NCBI GenBank assembly: GCA_041485125.1
Contig: JBGPIT010000289.1
Location: forward strand, 1 to 6,494
From: JBGPIT01 sp041485125
GTDB lineage: Bacteria; Desulfobacterota; Binatia; UTPRO1
Direction of reading: 5' to 3'
Length of the DNA stretch: 6,494 nucleotides
The notes below the pieces were generated by a model. The model did no database searches and was not told the DNA's origin. It saw only the letters and a program-made list of their open reading frames with translations. Of the stretch, positions 5,946-6,494 are shown in pieces. The position numbers and the translations under genes are program-made. Every line of letters starts with the position of its first letter. Position 1 is the first letter of the stretch.

Positions 5946-6347
5946 ATGCAAGTCAACACGTATCTGTTCTTCGACGGCAGCTGTGGTCCGGCGTTCAAAT
6001 TCTACGAGCAGTGTTTCGGCGGCAAGATCGAGATGATGATGACCTACGGCGAGTCGCCGACGCCCGACCAAACACCGCCCGGATGGCGGGACAAGATCAT
6101 GCATGTCCGCCTCGCCGTCGGTAACGGCATCTTGATGGGCTCCGACGCCCCGCCCGAGCGCTACCAGGCGAAGCAGGGATTCTCCGTATCGCTGAGCGTC
6201 GACACGCCGGCGGAGGCGGACCGCGTCTTCAACGCGCTCGCGGAAAGCGGGACGGTGCGGATGCCGCTCGAGAAGACCTTCTGGGCGACCCGCTTCGGGA
6301 TGGTCGTCGATCGCTTCGGCGTGCCCTGGATGGTCAACTGCGAGTGA
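5946..6347 (+). CDS. PhnB-like VOC superfamily protein (glyoxalase/bleomycin-resistance fold)
   Basis: The 133-residue protein starts at ATG 5946, with AAAGGAG at 5933-5939 six nt upstream. PhnB-like hallmarks are visible: YLFFDGSCGPAFKFYEQCFG (6-25), GGKI, WRDKIMHVRLAVGNGILMGS (about 47-66), GFSVSLSVDTPAEADRVFNA, and the ending FGMVVDRFGVPWMVNCE. These are two beta-alpha-beta-beta-beta units of the vicinal oxygen chelate fold. Close relatives are annotated PhnB or 3-demethylubiquinone methyltransferase-like, but the substrate is unknown, and neither phosphonate nor ubiquinone genes are near. Pairing with DGPF genes and an ECF42 sigma factor is a recurring arrangement, so it was probably part of that regulon. 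Length is normal and the gene looks intact. Confidence 0.9.
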   Translation: MQVNTYLFFDGSCGPAFKFYEQCFGGKIEMMMTYGESPTPDQTPPGWRDKIMHVRLAVGNGILMGSDAPPERYQAKQGFSVSLSVDTPAEADRVFNALAESGTVRMPLEKTFWATRFGMVVDRFGVPWMVNCE

Positions 6348-6370
6348 GCGCCAGGCGCGGCGACGCCGTG

Positions 6371-6400
6371 CGGTCAACCGCCGGCGTTCGCCGCGGACCG
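6371..6400. terminator. GC-rich hairpin between convergent genes
   Basis: CGGTC (6371-6375) pairs with GACCG (6396-6400), and inside it CGGC (6382-6385) pairs with GCCG (6390-6393) around a GTTC loop. The position between the VOC gene and the convergent oxidoreductase suits a bidirectional terminator. No T-run follows, so this is tentative. Confidence 0.3.
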
Positions 6401-6407
6401 GTGAACG

Positions 6408-6494
6408 TCAGCTGATCCGCACCAGCTGCTTGCCGAGATTGCCGCCGGTGAAGAGATTGCGGAACGCTTTGGGCGTCTGCTCGAGGCCCTCGGC
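6408..6494 (-). CDS. NADP-dependent medium-chain oxidoreductase, C-terminal end only
   Basis: Twenty-eight residues before the stop at 6408-6410 read AEGLEQTPKAFRNLFTGGNL then GKQLVRIS. The GLE-x-P-x-AF-x-x-LF-x-GxN-x-GKQLV pattern is the standard end of zinc-free, NADP-dependent medium-chain dehydrogenases/reductases (leukotriene B4 12-hydroxydehydrogenase or CurA type), which reduce alpha,beta-unsaturated carbonyls or quinones. The rest of the gene lies to the right of the window. It converges on the VOC gene with a 60-nt gap. Confidence 0.85.
   Translation of the reverse strand, partial: AEGLEQTPKAFRNLFTGGNLGKQLVRIS

Noticed and set aside
5358..6377. Upstream part of the long minus-strand open frame that ends at 4635, as if it were one 580-residue protein
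   Set aside because: Beyond about 5357 it is the antisense of the DGPF and VOC genes, which have clear family signatures and ribosome binding sites. Only 4635-5357 is genuine sigma-derived sequence.

Overview
The window is GC-rich bacterial DNA, about 70% or more in the flanking genes and 53-57% in the middle. It looks chromosomal and accessory in character. GTG starts, a TetR-type palindrome and the mix of protein families suggest a soil- or groundwater-type Gram-negative lineage (deltaproteobacterial, Binatota-like or Rokubacteria-like). That placement is an impression from family resemblance, not a determination.

Layout. (1) 1-2261, minus strand: an almost complete molybdopterin-dependent oxidoreductase of the formate dehydrogenase/nitrate reductase superfamily. 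It runs off the left edge and is preceded by a perfect 7-bp inverted repeat that looks like an operator. (2) 2395-2592, plus: a 65-residue two-helix membrane protein. (3) 2638-3198: gene debris. This is a decayed C-terminus of an ECF42-type sigma factor (minus) abutting a GIY-YIG/MUG113-type nuclease domain that has lost its N-terminus (plus). (4) 3245-3783, plus: a DUF4258 and DUF2283 gene pair overlapping by ATGA, laid out like a toxin-antitoxin module; the first gene appears to use a CTG start. (5) 3935-4603, plus: bluB, the flavin-destroying synthase that makes the lower ligand of vitamin B12. (6) 4635-5490: the C-terminal half of a second ECF42-type sigma factor (minus), fused at about 5355-5362 to the C-terminal third of a DGPF/YCII protein (plus). 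The 5' halves of both genes are missing. (7) 5502-6347, plus: an intact DGPF/YCII gene and an intact PhnB-like VOC gene, the usual companions of ECF42 sigma factors. (8) 6408-6494, minus: the last residues of an NADP-dependent medium-chain oxidoreductase.

How it fits together. The right half is a damaged ECF42-DGPF-VOC cassette. The simplest reading is that sigma gene and first DGPF gene were once divergent, and one deletion removed the shared promoter region and both 5' ends. A second, diverged sigma C-terminus about 2 kb away on the same strand brackets the segment holding the nuclease fragment, the DUF pair and bluB; the lower-GC part lies inside this bracket. This suggests an insertion or paralogue-mediated rearrangement. 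I see no rRNA, tRNA, CRISPR array or transposase, and no clear novel multi-gene system. The most unusual signals are the double-truncation junction, the bracketing sigma remnants and the DUF4258/DUF2283 pair.
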